64,000 nt of DNA, taken from positions 21,919,666 through 21,983,665 of the forward strand of contig OX485807.1 in NCBI GenBank assembly GCA_950295325.1, written 5' to 3'. Below are positions 33,715-43,889 of the stretch, piece by piece. The DNA is from Polytrichum commune (lineage: Eukaryota > Streptophyta > Polytrichopsida > Polytrichales > Polytrichaceae). The notes under the pieces are model-generated. The model saw only the letters and a program-made list of their open reading frames with translations, had not been told where the DNA came from and ran no database searches. Position 1 is the first letter of the stretch, and each line of letters opens with the position of its first letter. The translations under genes were made by a program, and so were the position numbers.

Positions 33715-35025
33715 CTCGGGGGGGGGGGGGGCACTGGCGAAAAACGTAGGAACTACGTGCGATAAAATATAGGGTCTTGTATAAAAATTTGGCGTAAAAT
33801 TTGTAAATTATTAGATGTAGTATAGGGTGCTTTGGGATTGTGAAACATGATTATATGTAATATAGCATTTGACAAAACATGATTAAATTACCTAAGTGGT
33901 ACATATAAAATAGCATGGAGAAAAAGCGATATTTTCAAAAATTAAATACTTTGCTACCAAAATATGGCATGTTCTATATAGGAAGGGTTCAAAAGATAAG
34001 GGTGAAGGTTGGTACTAAGTGGGGCAATTGTTGACAACCCATTGACTTGATGAAACGTGTAGTCCAGAACGGAAATAGAGAAACGCTCTTCCCAACTGCT
34101 ATGGCTTACCTCCATTGGTTCAAAAAACAGCCGGGTCTCAACAAATATAAGTATGTTGAGAGTGGCTGTGTGTGGGTTGATATGGATGCTATTATCTCAA
34201 CTGTGTCTCTACTGTATGAATCAACTAGCAAAATCTACACCTTAGATGAGGTAGATGCAAACTCATTGAGTGAGTTCATTTCAAATAAAAAATAAAACTT
34301 GCTAAATTTGTACTATCTCACACATGTGGAGATATAATTTGGAAAAGGGCTGAATGATCATTAGTATACCTTGAAATCTGTAGTAATCATTTCAGTTCGA
34401 GTACCCTCATATCTCCCACATGTGTAAATGGTAGCCTAGCTAGTTTAGGTGGATTTTGCTTGCATGGCGTGGGATTTTCCTCCAATGTGTAGGATTGGAA
34501 TATCAAGGCATCAATTGTAGGGATTCTGCAAACCTTGTAAATGTGACTTTGAGACACATGTGGCTGGCCTGTTCCCTAAGACCTCAAGGTTTCTAACTGT
34601 GTTATCCAACACAACTTTTATTCGTTGGCTCGTGTTGCTTTATGACATGTAATTGCAATCTTTTGTTGTTATTGTTTAGTGTTTTGCTTTGCCCGGACTT
34701 CAGTGTGACCCTGAACCCTAAACCCTAGTAAATGTTTGTTTCTCTTACTCTGTACATGTGCTTCTAACAAGAATTCTACTGTATCATACACTTTAAGGAA
34801 TGGGGGCAATCAGGGGTAAAAAATACATATAATAAAATAGGGTACCATAAAATCAACCATCCAAGAATTTATAATTACCAATAGGGTGCATATAATTACA
34901 ACAATTTACCATTATTTCAAAAATTAGCATCCCTTATAATCCTTTCTCATAGGTAAATAGCCCCCATTTTAATAGGTCATTATCGCAGGTGTATGCAAAA
35001 TATACAAGGGAGTGCCCCCCCCGAG
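33715..35025 (+). mobile_element. Element F: CTCGGGGGG-family TIR transposon, 1.3 kb
   Basis: The left tip is CTCGGGGGGGGGGGGCACT and the right tip is AGTGCCCCCCCCGAG. Both are flanked by an exact 8-bp duplication, gatatcga (33707-33714 and 35026-35033). Subterminal words tacgtgcgataa (left) and cacctgcgataatg (right, inverted) match those of D and E. The interior holds one 82-codon frame that shares the protein module of A, B and C. A short telomere-like aaccctaaaccctag at about 34718-34732 is probably incidental. No transposase is present. Confidence 0.9.
34050..34295 (+). CDS. Small transposon protein with the shared W-NK-VD module
   Basis: This is an 81-codon frame from an ATG, the only sizeable frame in element F. 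It reads ETLFPTAMAYLHWFKKQPGL, NKYKYVESG, VWVDMDAIISTVSLLYES and ends SEFISNKK. It aligns with the A/B/C module over about 62 residues: HWFKK/CWYQK, NKYKY/NKWTY, WVDMDAII/MVDLETII and a C-terminal acidic helix. No catalytic or metal-binding motif is visible. Conservation of this piece across elements otherwise sharing only their ends suggests either a functional accessory protein or the tail of the family's larger gene. The family is unknown to me. Confidence 0.45.
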   Translation: MKRVVQNGNRETLFPTAMAYLHWFKKQPGLNKYKYVESGCVWVDMDAIISTVSLLYESTSKIYTLDEVDANSLSEFISNKK

Positions 35026-35039
35026 GATATCGATTGTGA

Positions 35040-35880
35040 TGTATGCTCTCAGTTGATACCCTAATTTATGGTGTCTGTGATTATAAAATTCCATGTTATG
35101 ATAGTATATTAATCATTGTATTACTTAGTCAAAGACTTTGGGAAATCACAAAATAGATATTATTCATAATTTGTGAACGTGCCAATATTGTGAATGTGGA
35201 ATTATTGGGAACATTTGATATGATGGGAACATATTGTTTTGCATATCTTTGCATGATAGACAAATAAATTTTATAAATACAGTAAATTCATAAATCATAA
35301 TTAAGAAACATGCGCCAAAGAGGCATTTCAATGACACAAAATTGGATTGTTGACTTAATACCGAAAAGAATTATGGAGTCTAAAAACTACCATCATTTGT
35401 TCTAATTATAGATTATTGGATGCACATCCATAACATAAGGATTGTATTGAATTAGATGGCACACCCTAAATCATGTACAAATTTAAATTTAATATCATAC
35501 GAGTACAAATTCCTCAATTAAAGCTTGGAATATATAATTGTATATTTGTAGGGTAAAAATTAAGAAAAAATTAATAGCACATGAAAAGTGGGTTTCCACA
35601 TCAACAACCTAAAAACTATCATACATTATATAAATTTGTATATCTTGAAGTAACCTCTATAAAATGCGCCTAATTTAATCTTCCACCCTAATGTCATGTA
35701 ATTCCTAAAATAACTAATGCATATTTCAAACAATTCCCCAAAGCTCCTACGTTATTATTCACCATCTTTATATTCAACTTCATTTCCATTCTTAACATCA
35801 TTTAATATAGTAGGAATACAAGCCAAGTTGTCACTGGCAAAATCTATATGTTTTTAGGGGATGGTCATTGTTATGATTTG
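35040..35880. other. No recognisable feature
   Basis: AT-rich DNA between element F and the DUF7869-type remnant. It may be the 3' flank or 3' UTR of that gene. Confidence 0.4.
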
Positions 35881-35884
35881 GAAC

Positions 35885-36972
35885 CTTTTCGCGGCTTTCA
35901 AGCACAAAGTATAGTATTTTTCTTTATCCAAATTGGTTCATATGACAAGTCCACAATCCGTTTCTTGGTATCCCAACCCGAATAGGTGCGCACCATATTC
36001 GAGTCTCTAATGTTTGGGCGACAATATTCCACCTCAATTTGACGGAAATTGAGGCTAGTTCGAATAAAAGTTGGTGATGACAATGCATTCACTAGCCATA
36101 TGGTTTGGGGTGGTCCTCATCTCTAGCATGTACAAAGACCGTGGCAGTCACTTGACTTTGTGGCCAAATTCCTTGTGTCAAAGCGGATCGAACACAATCA
36201 ATGGTTCATATGTATCCCAAACAACCTTTGTGATGCCTTCCACACACAACTCTTTTCAATATTCAATGAATCCCAATATACCCTTACAAGACCCTAAAAC
36301 GTGATTAATGATTCATGTGTATCCCAAACAACCCTTGTGATGTTTTCTTCACACAAGTCTTTCCAATATCCTATAAATCCTAATATACCCTTAATGATTT
36401 CCAACCCATTCTTCATTGAGTTGGGTGCGCAAGGCTTTGGCTCTTCATCTAGTAACATACATTTGCCATGCTCATCTTGGCACCAAACAAATATTCCATC
36501 CCCTGGGTTCCAATTTGGTGAAGTGCACAACACTTGAATGGCATGGCCAAATATCATCATCACACATATAAAAGCATAATTGTTGAGCTTTGGTATGACC
36601 AACTCAGCGGTCCCCTCCTTTGAGAATGAATGGTTTGATGAACGCCTTGAAATTGGACACTTCTTCAATGAAATACGGAATGACTGGTACAATATCCAAA
36701 TCTATCTACCATTTCATGAGAAGTGAAATTGTTGGAAAATCCTCTTTGTGCAACTTCGTATTGCAATGTCTAGATGAAACATCAATATCGTCATGCGTAT
36801 GCCTGACCATCAAGAAAGAAACAAACACCTCCTTGAAAATTCCTTTGGCTACGAGCGTGGACCAAAGACAAAAACACATATCGATATTTGTTGTATCTCG
36901 CACAATATCAAGTTGCACGTGGAGAGTTGGTGGTAGTACTTTACCAAAAATGGATTGTTGAGGGGGTCCCAT
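35885..36972 (-). pseudogene. DUF7869-type transposon protein, C-terminal part, split by element D
   Basis: Minus strand from 36972 in shifting frames: GKVLPPTLHVQLD, a cluster reading MCFCLWSTLVAKGIFKEVFV, SFLMVRHTHDDID, LHKEDFPTISLLMK, then FIEEVSNFKAFI, GHTKAQQLCFYM, NWNPGDGIFVW and IIKGILGFIGYWKDL. This order matches my memory of large plant and moss proteins annotated DUF7869, where D(N)...HTHxDID probably forms an RNase-H-like catalytic core. At least two frameshifts and several stops separate the pieces. The gene continues upstream only on the far side of element D, at 41262, as shown by D's ggtcccat duplication. The arginine in VRHTH replaces a glycine usual in this motif. The C-terminal end is uncertain. 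Confidence 0.6.
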
Positions 36973-36985
36973 CTTGGGGGGATCA

Positions 36986-37470
36986 CACCCCCATTACATT
37001 CTGAAACCACGTGCGATAATGGGGTATTTAATGGGGGGATATTTATGCACCTTTCAATATAAAGCTACTTTGACTTATTTTTTAGCACCCTATATTTATT
37101 TTTAATTGTTTAGAGAGGTTAATTTTTGGTACCATTTTTTTTTTATAAATCGTACAAGTATCAAATAATGAACGGAATACTATAGCATCGCAAAATCAAT
37201 TGTGTGAGAAACAAACATTCCATATCATCCATCTTGTCATTCAATCGGTCTCAATTAGGTCTACCAATGCTAAACCATTCAATGTGCCATTTGAGACACA
37301 ACCAATAGCACTTAGATACTAGTTAAAAGGTTACCAATCAACATGGAGATAACAAAATGTACAAGCTAACATAAACAAGTTGTAAACACGGATAGAAAAA
37401 AACAAGAAATACAATCAATTGTCACAAGACATGATATTTTGCACAACTATCTACTAAAAAAAAAAGATTG
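36986..37470 (+). repeat. End-X region shared by elements D and E
   Basis: The inverted partner of 43890-44400. Shared words include gtgcgataatggggtattta, atatagggtg-type complements, acaaacattccata, gagataacaaaat, caagttgtaaacacggatag and gcacaacta/gcacaacca. The homology decays beyond 37470. Confidence 0.85.
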
Positions 37471-37474
37471 CATT

Positions 37475-39700
37475 CAAATGAAAGAAAGTAACCTCACCAT
37501 GGTAGACTCAGAGAATTGCGCTTTGCCTTGGAGGAAGATGCGGTGGAGTGGTTGAAGACTTTGAAGGTTGTCCGCCTCATGTCAATAATTAGTTTTAATT
37601 ATTCCTCATCATTGGTTTTAAACCTCTTGAATATTTTTAGTCTAATCATGATATTGTAGAGGATATTGACATGTAACTTAACATGTATTGGAGGGTGCAA
37701 AGTTATATTCTAACCCTTCGCATTGTAAACATTTGGTACAAGGTTGAATGTATTTGTGAACACAATTAATGTAAATGTTTCCTATTTTTGTACATCGATC
37801 ATCTACAAAAGGTAGTTGTAGCAAAAATGCAATCAATAGAATGTTGGCATATTGGACACTGCCAACAAGACTAGTAGGCGAACCACGGGTAGATCACTTA
37901 GTGCATTTTAAAAACGACGTGCAGCATAATATAGAGAGGATTAAAATCATTTGAAATAAAAATTATAAAGGAATTCCAAATAATGAAGGGGCCATTAAAT
38001 GTAGACAATCCCATTATAAGTAAGTTAGGTGGACATAAAACGTAGGCCATTATTTTTTGTAAAATGAATATAGGGGCTGAAGATAAGGATCCTAGAAGGT
38101 ATGTTTAGTATGGTATGTAAATGGGTTTAGGACTCACGGGGATGGATGATAATTGAGATTTCCGTCTGTCCAAAATTACTTAAAAAGAATATAGAGTACA
38201 AAAAATTGCAATGACTTGGACAATATAAGTAATGGAAGGGTGCAAAAAAAATGGGCCATTTTTGAAATTTAAGTAATTATAGGGAGGCTTTAATTCAGCC
38301 CTTGAAGGTAAATAGCCCCAAAACAAAAAAAAACCTCAGCCGCACGTGGTGCACAAAAATGCCTTAGAGTGATCTACCCGTGAGGCGAACAACAAAAACT
38401 GATGAAGAATGAACCACAAACCGACCTTAATTCTCATAATTTCATGGGTTGAAAGCTAGGGTTTTAGATTTAGAGAATTGAACATGCTCATTCAAAAATC
38501 TATACAAGACCAAACAACAAGAAAATGTGCAAATTCAAGGTTTAGGAAAACATAATACCTAGCTTCCTCCGAATTTGGATTGAAAGTTAACTCATTATCT
38601 TCATGCATTTGAAAAGTTTAATACATGCTTATCAGTTCAACCATCCAATGTTCATTAATAAACAATATCTTTAAATGAAGCAAGAGAACTTCATAAATTA
38701 AATTAACATCTACTAATTTAGAAAACATTTTCTACACCAATCATTCATAATTTGTACACTAGAAAGAAAATTAGTCATTTTGTGATATGGGTATGGGGTC
38801 ACAACCAATATCCTACATCGCTATTAATTTAATATAGATTTTTTAACAAACTCATTCAAGGAGTTTCCATTAATCGGATCAAGCCAAAGACATCTCAATC
38901 TACATCAAATGACATAGTCATTGTACAAATTACGCTATCTACATCAACCCAAATAGAATATGAGTGGTCATATTTGAATTTAAAGTGTCCAAGGACTTTT
39001 CTAAAATAATTAAGATAAACCATAAAACCGGATATGACAATACTTGTTTTTTTGTTTATCGTTGTTCACCTTTTGATTAAGAAGATCAATGGGATGCCTA
39101 CAACTTCCCCACCTTGTATTACCTTCCGTCTTATTTTCTAAACTCGTTACATACACCACGTGCCCTGGTTAACTCCATTAAGGACATATGTAATTTGCAA
39201 AATTTTGGAAGATCTTCCCCTAGTCCTCCTAACATTTGATTTAACTATAGATGAGATAGTTGTCATACTTTTCTGCATAAAATACACTCCATAATCCATC
39301 CCAAGACCCAACAACATTCATTTTGTAGAAAATGAAGCATTGATGTAATCATCAAAATCTCATCTTTCTACACTTACATTCAGGTCTTGTAACTCTTCAT
39401 CTTTCTATATCTCACATTTAGGAGGGTGTCGGAAATCAATAGCATGTCGTTGAAAAACGGTCAGTGGAAGGGAAAAATCAAGGAGTTGGAGTTTAAAATT
39501 GACTCTTACCACACGAGAGCGGAGCAAGCCAAATTTATGGCTCTCATGAAACACCCTGTGTGATTGCTATGGAGCAAAGAAAAAAGCTCCAAAAAATGTG
39601 TCTTACCTACCGCCTTTGTGCCGCTTCACTGTTTCACGCTTTACCAACGCAAGACCTCCTACCTGAACGCTTCACCACCTTCACGCCACTATGCTTGCCC
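37475..39700. other. Interior of element D, no recognisable gene
   Basis: AT-rich sequence. If D once carried the zinc-finger gene seen in E it should lie here on the minus strand, but I could not recognise it. Confidence 0.4.
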
Positions 39701-40011
39701 AAACCCTAAGCAAGCCCAAGGGCTATTGAGAAGTCACAACATTCCTTCCCAATAAAATCCACAACATTTCCTCGGGGGGTGCACCTTTCATTAAAACCTA
39801 GAATCACGTGCGTTCACTGCATACTCTAAAAACCCCCTATATACAAGTTTTTTTTTGTGAAATGAAGTAATACACATACAATTGCAACAATAAATATACA
39901 AGTGACAATATGTATACACAAAAAAACATCCATTCATATATAGTCATTAACATAAGTATACAAATATACTTTTGAACAATAATCAACCCCTATAATATGT
40001 ATAACAAAATA

Positions 40012-40385
40012 AAGGCACCACAAACCTTGGCTTGGTGGTTAGGGCTCATGACCCCCAATGAGGAGGTTGTGGGTTCTATTCCCCGTGCCGGCGTGGTGCT
40101 CACCACCTTAGTCCACCCAACTATGGTGGGGGGTCCTTGGACCTTGTTGTATGGGTACCTCAAAGTCCTTTTGGGGGGATACCATGTCCGGTATCTTCAA
40201 GGCACTAGTGGCTAGCTAGGAACTTGTATAGTGTGTCACTATAGTGTCCATCCTCAAAAGGGGAGAGTAGTATTTGTCCCAATGTCCCCTTGTCCAGTGG
40301 GCATCAGGTTATTGGCATTACGAACGGACACTTTATTCACGCCGGCCCCTTGCTTGAAAGGGGTTGGAGTTTCTATCTATCTATT
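40012..40385 (+). mobile_element. tRNA-derived SINE with target duplication
   Basis: A 374-bp insertion into element C flanked by acaaaata (40004-40011 and 40386-40393). The head has an A box, tggcttggtgg (40028-40038), and a B box, ggttctattcc (40072-40082), at tRNA spacing. The body is non-coding, and the tail is a short (tcta)n run. Copy A shows the empty site. The tetranucleotide tail rather than poly(A) resembles several plant SINE families ending in simple repeats. It encodes no protein and must depend on a LINE. Confidence 0.9.
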
Positions 40386-40395
40386 ACAAAATATC

Positions 40396-40611
40396 CTAGC
40401 TTTCATCAGCAAAGTTGTTGAAAACTTTTTCATCTCCCGGATGTAACTCATAAACAATTGACTCACCAATATATGTCATTGTAGCCAATGCAATTATTGT
40501 CTCTAAGTCTACCATCAAATGATCAGTAAGATCATATGTCCACTTGTTGTTAGCCCCTTGTTGATACCAACATAAACCTATCTCCTTGTTACTTTGAGTT
40601 GAACGAATCAT
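40396..40611 (-). CDS. Conserved ~60-residue transposon module, copy C (open form)
   Basis: The frame reads KEIGLCWYQQGANNKWTYDL, HLMVDLETIIALATMTY, ESIVYELHPGDEKVFNNFAD. It lacks the TGA found in A and B and so shows the longer native C-terminus, which aligns with YTLDEVDANSLSEFISN in element F. The start is arbitrary because the upstream part was lost at the C-specific junction, and the SINE insertion lies just after its 3' end. Function is unknown. Confidence 0.5.
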   Translation of the reverse strand: MIRSTQSNKEIGLCWYQQGANNKWTYDLTDHLMVDLETIIALATMTYIGESIVYELHPGDEKVFNNFADES

Positions 40612-41261
40612 TTCAAAACCCTAATACTGCCTCTTTCCCCGGTATTACCTTGACACCTTGTACATGGTTCATACTACCCTATAAGGTTGCTAACAAAAAT
40701 CGTTAATCCTAGTTCATCCTAATTTCATCCAATATGAAAACTTATGATATGTAGTATAGAAACAATACCATACAAATACAATTAGTGTATGCTTTTTAAA
40801 GGCCTTCCATATATGTACGTAACTATAAATTATAACATGTATACCATATGTATACGTAATACAGCAAGGTCCAAATCAATACCCCTCCTGTGCACTCACG
40901 TATACTCGTACATGTTTAGTACAGTGCACCCCCCGAGAACATTTCCTACCATACTAACGTGTTTCATTCAAATGTGGATAGAATTTACACAATATTCATT
41001 TAAGTAGTCAAATCCATAATTATTCTATTGATCCTACTACACACATTTGGGAGTATCTAATATCTATGACCCTTTTTTTTCTACTGAACACTAAAATGGA
41101 GGAATTATTCACCACCCTATTTTACATATAATCATGTAGGGGACTTATTTCCAATGCTATGGTAGATCTAACGAATTTATAAAATTTACCCTCAATGAAT
41201 TAAATTGACCTTATTTTTTATCTCACGTGGTTTCTAAAATTCAGATAGTCACCTCCCCGAG

Positions 41262-41480
41262 GGTCCCATCAATGAAGTCAAAAACACCTCCTTCCCATCA
41301 AGTATTGCCTCATATTTTGCATACATAACAAGGGCATGCAATATTGGCAAGGTCCATCTTGTCATGGATGACTATGAGAACATTCATGGCCCTCATCATG
41401 GATACTACACAATTTATGCAGTAATATTAAGGGTGCGCCCCGTGGTTGTTCACATGTTCAATGTAATTTGTTTTTCAGTT
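41262..41480 (-). pseudogene. DUF7869-type transposon protein, upstream part
   Basis: On the minus strand, IVIHDKMDLANIACPC is followed, after a stop, by the sequence that runs directly into MGPPQQSIFGKV at 36972 when element D and one ggtcccat copy are taken out. HDKMDxxxxAxP is the motif I recall preceding the catalytic block in this protein family. A further upstream frame, minus 41577-41762 (HIDGEAGNNAGCGPISLSKL), may belong to the same gene but is unassigned. Confidence 0.5.
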
Positions 41481-42919
41481 GTCTAGTGTGGGATTCAGTC
41501 CCTATAGGATGAGCGTCTCAATGACCTTTATATTTCTCATGAGTTGTGCCCCTAGCGAACTTGTTCCTAAATATTTTCAAAATGTATTCCGCAAACTATT
41601 GACACTCAACTTGGACAAAGAAATGGGACCACATCCCGCATTATTCCCCGCTTCCCCATCAATATGTTTTCCATTTTGTGCATGTTGGTAAGACCATCTC
41701 AACAACTTTCTCACTTGACGGCAATGTCTTTGTATGTGGGGCATTGCATTGGCCAAGGGCACTATGATGGTAGAGAGTGTGGTTGCACCTTACATAGGAA
41801 GAACATCAATATTTATATTGCCAGTGGACCTCAAGTTTCTTTGCCAATCACATACGAAAATTCGCAACCCACATCCCCTACTGAAGAGGATTAATTTTAT
41901 TGCATGGGAAAATTAGCAATACTTCCTAGCACAACAATCCTTTGTAGCCACATCCATAATAGATTCATCTCCCAATATGTGATCACGCTGGTGATGCTTC
42001 TCTTCTCAAGGCACATGACTGGAGTATATATTCTTAGTCCTTTTTGAGGTCACAATGTGGCCAACAAAGCTACTTAAATTTGGTTATGCCCATGGCCATG
42101 ATTCCAAAGGCTTGCTCCATTGTGCAAAGCTTGTCAATGGGGCCATTAACCTCGGGAAGGTGACTATTAAAAGTTTAGAAAACCACATGAGAAAAAGATT
42201 CAATTTAATTCGTTTAGGGTAAAATATTTAATTCTGTTAGATCTACCATATCATTGGAAATATGTCCCTTTACATGAATCTATGTAAAATAGGGTGGTGG
42301 ATAATTCCTTCATAGTAATCAATAAAAGAAGGAGAATAGGGTCATAGACATAGGATCCCCCTAAAAGTGTGTAGTAGGATCAGTAGAATAATTATGAGTT
42401 TGATTACTTGAATGAAGTGTGTAGTTTTTGTCCAAAGTTGTATCAAGTGCGTTAGTATGAAGGGGAATGTTGTAAGATTTTTTTTGGGAAAAGGAACATG
42501 CTGGTGCTCTTCAACGGCCATTGGGTTTTGCAATGGTATTGAACATGTGGAATCTTGCTGGATGCTTAGAATCTAACAACATCCACCGACACCCTCAACG
42601 GCGTCCTACAATCGGTTTTGGTTTTGTCACAACCTCAATCGTCAAGCTTATGTTTTATTGAGCATTTTCTAGGGTTTCTTTCATGCAAATTGATGGTGCA
42701 AAGTGGCCACTTCTTTTGAAAATTTTATGTGTGTATTTGGTTTAGGGTTTAGCTTTCATGGTTTGTCTCTTCTTTGTTGGTTTTGTGATTACGAGTTAAT
42801 TTTGGGGTTTGGATCATGGTCTTGCAAGGTTTGAATTTAGGGTTACATTTTTGGCATAAGAATGAAGAATATCCAGATATATATATATATATACTCACTA
42901 ATGAAGGAGCATCTTCAAA

Positions 42920-43760
42920 GTGCATTGAAACTATGAAGGGGAATAATGAAGATTGCTTAGCTGACCTAATAGTGCGCCTATAAGAAAACAAAGTTTTAAA
43001 GTTTGAATTTGAGTATTGGGATTAAGATGGGTGTTGTAGAATGATGACCAATTTTGAATCCCTTAACGACCTTGAGAATAAGGTTTTCATGATCCATGCC
43101 CTTTACGACATGGTTGAAGATTTAGCTTGTAAATGATAGTGCCTTGGATGTAAGTACCACTTCATAAACACAATTCAAAGTAATGAAGTTGAGGACATGA
43201 TGCCACAACCTCCCACTATCAAAAGTGGTGGATATGATGAAACCACCCTATTGCTCTAGAGTTAGTAGTTCAAGTGAAGAATGTCCGCCGCAATCGCAAA
43301 TTATGTCAACTAAGGTCATGCCAATGTACATGGAGGGAGACGTGAAATTGCGCAAAACATTGAAGGATGTCTCTTTGAAGGATCACAAATGGTACCTCAA
43401 GTCTTAAAATTGTCATGGCAAACTTATTGTGGTTCTTTATTGTCAAGAGTGCAAAAATGACTTTGGAGGGATTGATGGGTAACATACAAAGGAGAAAGTT
43501 TTGAATATCTTTTCCAATTTCAAAAAAGTCACATCATGAGTAATCAACACATTAGAAGTTGGTGTTTGAAGAAGGGCTTAGATTGGTACAATCACCCACA
43601 ATCAATTGCAAAATGAAAGAGATTTGTTATCCTTACCTTCGAAGATTATAGGCAGTTGGTGTTGGAAACTATAGACATATTGAATGTTGTCAATGATGTC
43701 ATTGACCCTACTAAACAAACTTTCAAAGTGAGTGGAGGAGATGTCTAAACCACTGAATTA
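42920..43760 (+). pseudogene. Zinc-finger protein remnant of element E
   Basis: Broken plus-strand frames read NDLENKVFMIHALYDMVEDL, MPMYMEGDVKLRKTLKDVSL, KDHKWYLKS, NCHGKLIVVLYCQECKNDFG, then NIFSNFKK, SHIMSNQHIRSWCLKKGLDW and VNDVIDPTKQTF. The CxxC at 43441-43452 and the later HxxxxxH (SHIMSNQH) are spaced like a BED/C2H2-type finger, a common DNA-binding part of transposon proteins. A frameshift lies in the A run at about 43520-43526, and there are several stops. I recall similar unnamed proteins in seed-free plants but cannot name the family. It may supply DNA binding for this transposon group. Confidence 0.45.
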
Positions 43761-43889
43761 AAGTGCTTTTGGTGGAAATCAAGTGTGTAATTTGCAATGA
43801 CATATTCAGCTTATGGCCACCATAAAAAACTTGGAAGACATCTTGAGAAGCCATCTTGTATTAATTTTTTATATTTAGTTCTTTTGTAT

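Larger units (their letters stand above)
39771..40937 (-). mobile_element. Element C: CTCGGGGGG-family deletion or pre-capture form, nested in D
   Basis: Perfect tips CTCGGGGGGTGCAC and GTGCACCCCCCGAG are flanked by an exact 8-bp duplication aacatttc (39763-39770 and 40938-40945). It matches both ends of element A but lacks A's 420-1590, the part with HAUS1 and the array; the junction near 40593 has the microhomology tcc. A SINE is inserted at 40012-40385. Without the SINE the element is about 785 bp. It is the best-preserved set of tips in the window. Confidence 0.95.
36973..41261. mobile_element. Element D: CTCGGGGGG-family transposon inserted in the DUF7869-type gene
   Basis: The left tip is CTTGGGGGGATCACAC and the right tip is GTCACCTCCCCGAG, with an exact 8-bp duplication ggtcccat at 36965-36972 and 41262-41269. 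Subterminal words ccacgtgcgataatgggg (left) and, inverted, ccacgtgagataaa (right) fit the family. Removal of the nested element C and its duplication leaves about 3.1 kb. Its two end regions are each repeated, inverted, in element E. Internal open frames are short and no transposase is recognisable. Confidence 0.9.
39700..41261 (-). repeat. End-Y region of D, interrupted by element C
   Basis: With 39771-40945 removed, it is the inverted partner of 42151-42570. Shared words are caagattcc/cacaacattcc, catactaacg, aattattcta(t/c)tgatcctac, caccaccctattttacat and tggtagatctaac. Confidence 0.85.

Noticed and set aside
34718-34732. Telomere-like aaccctaaaccctag
   Set aside because: Only about two units inside a transposon, so not evidence of a telomere or interstitial telomeric array.
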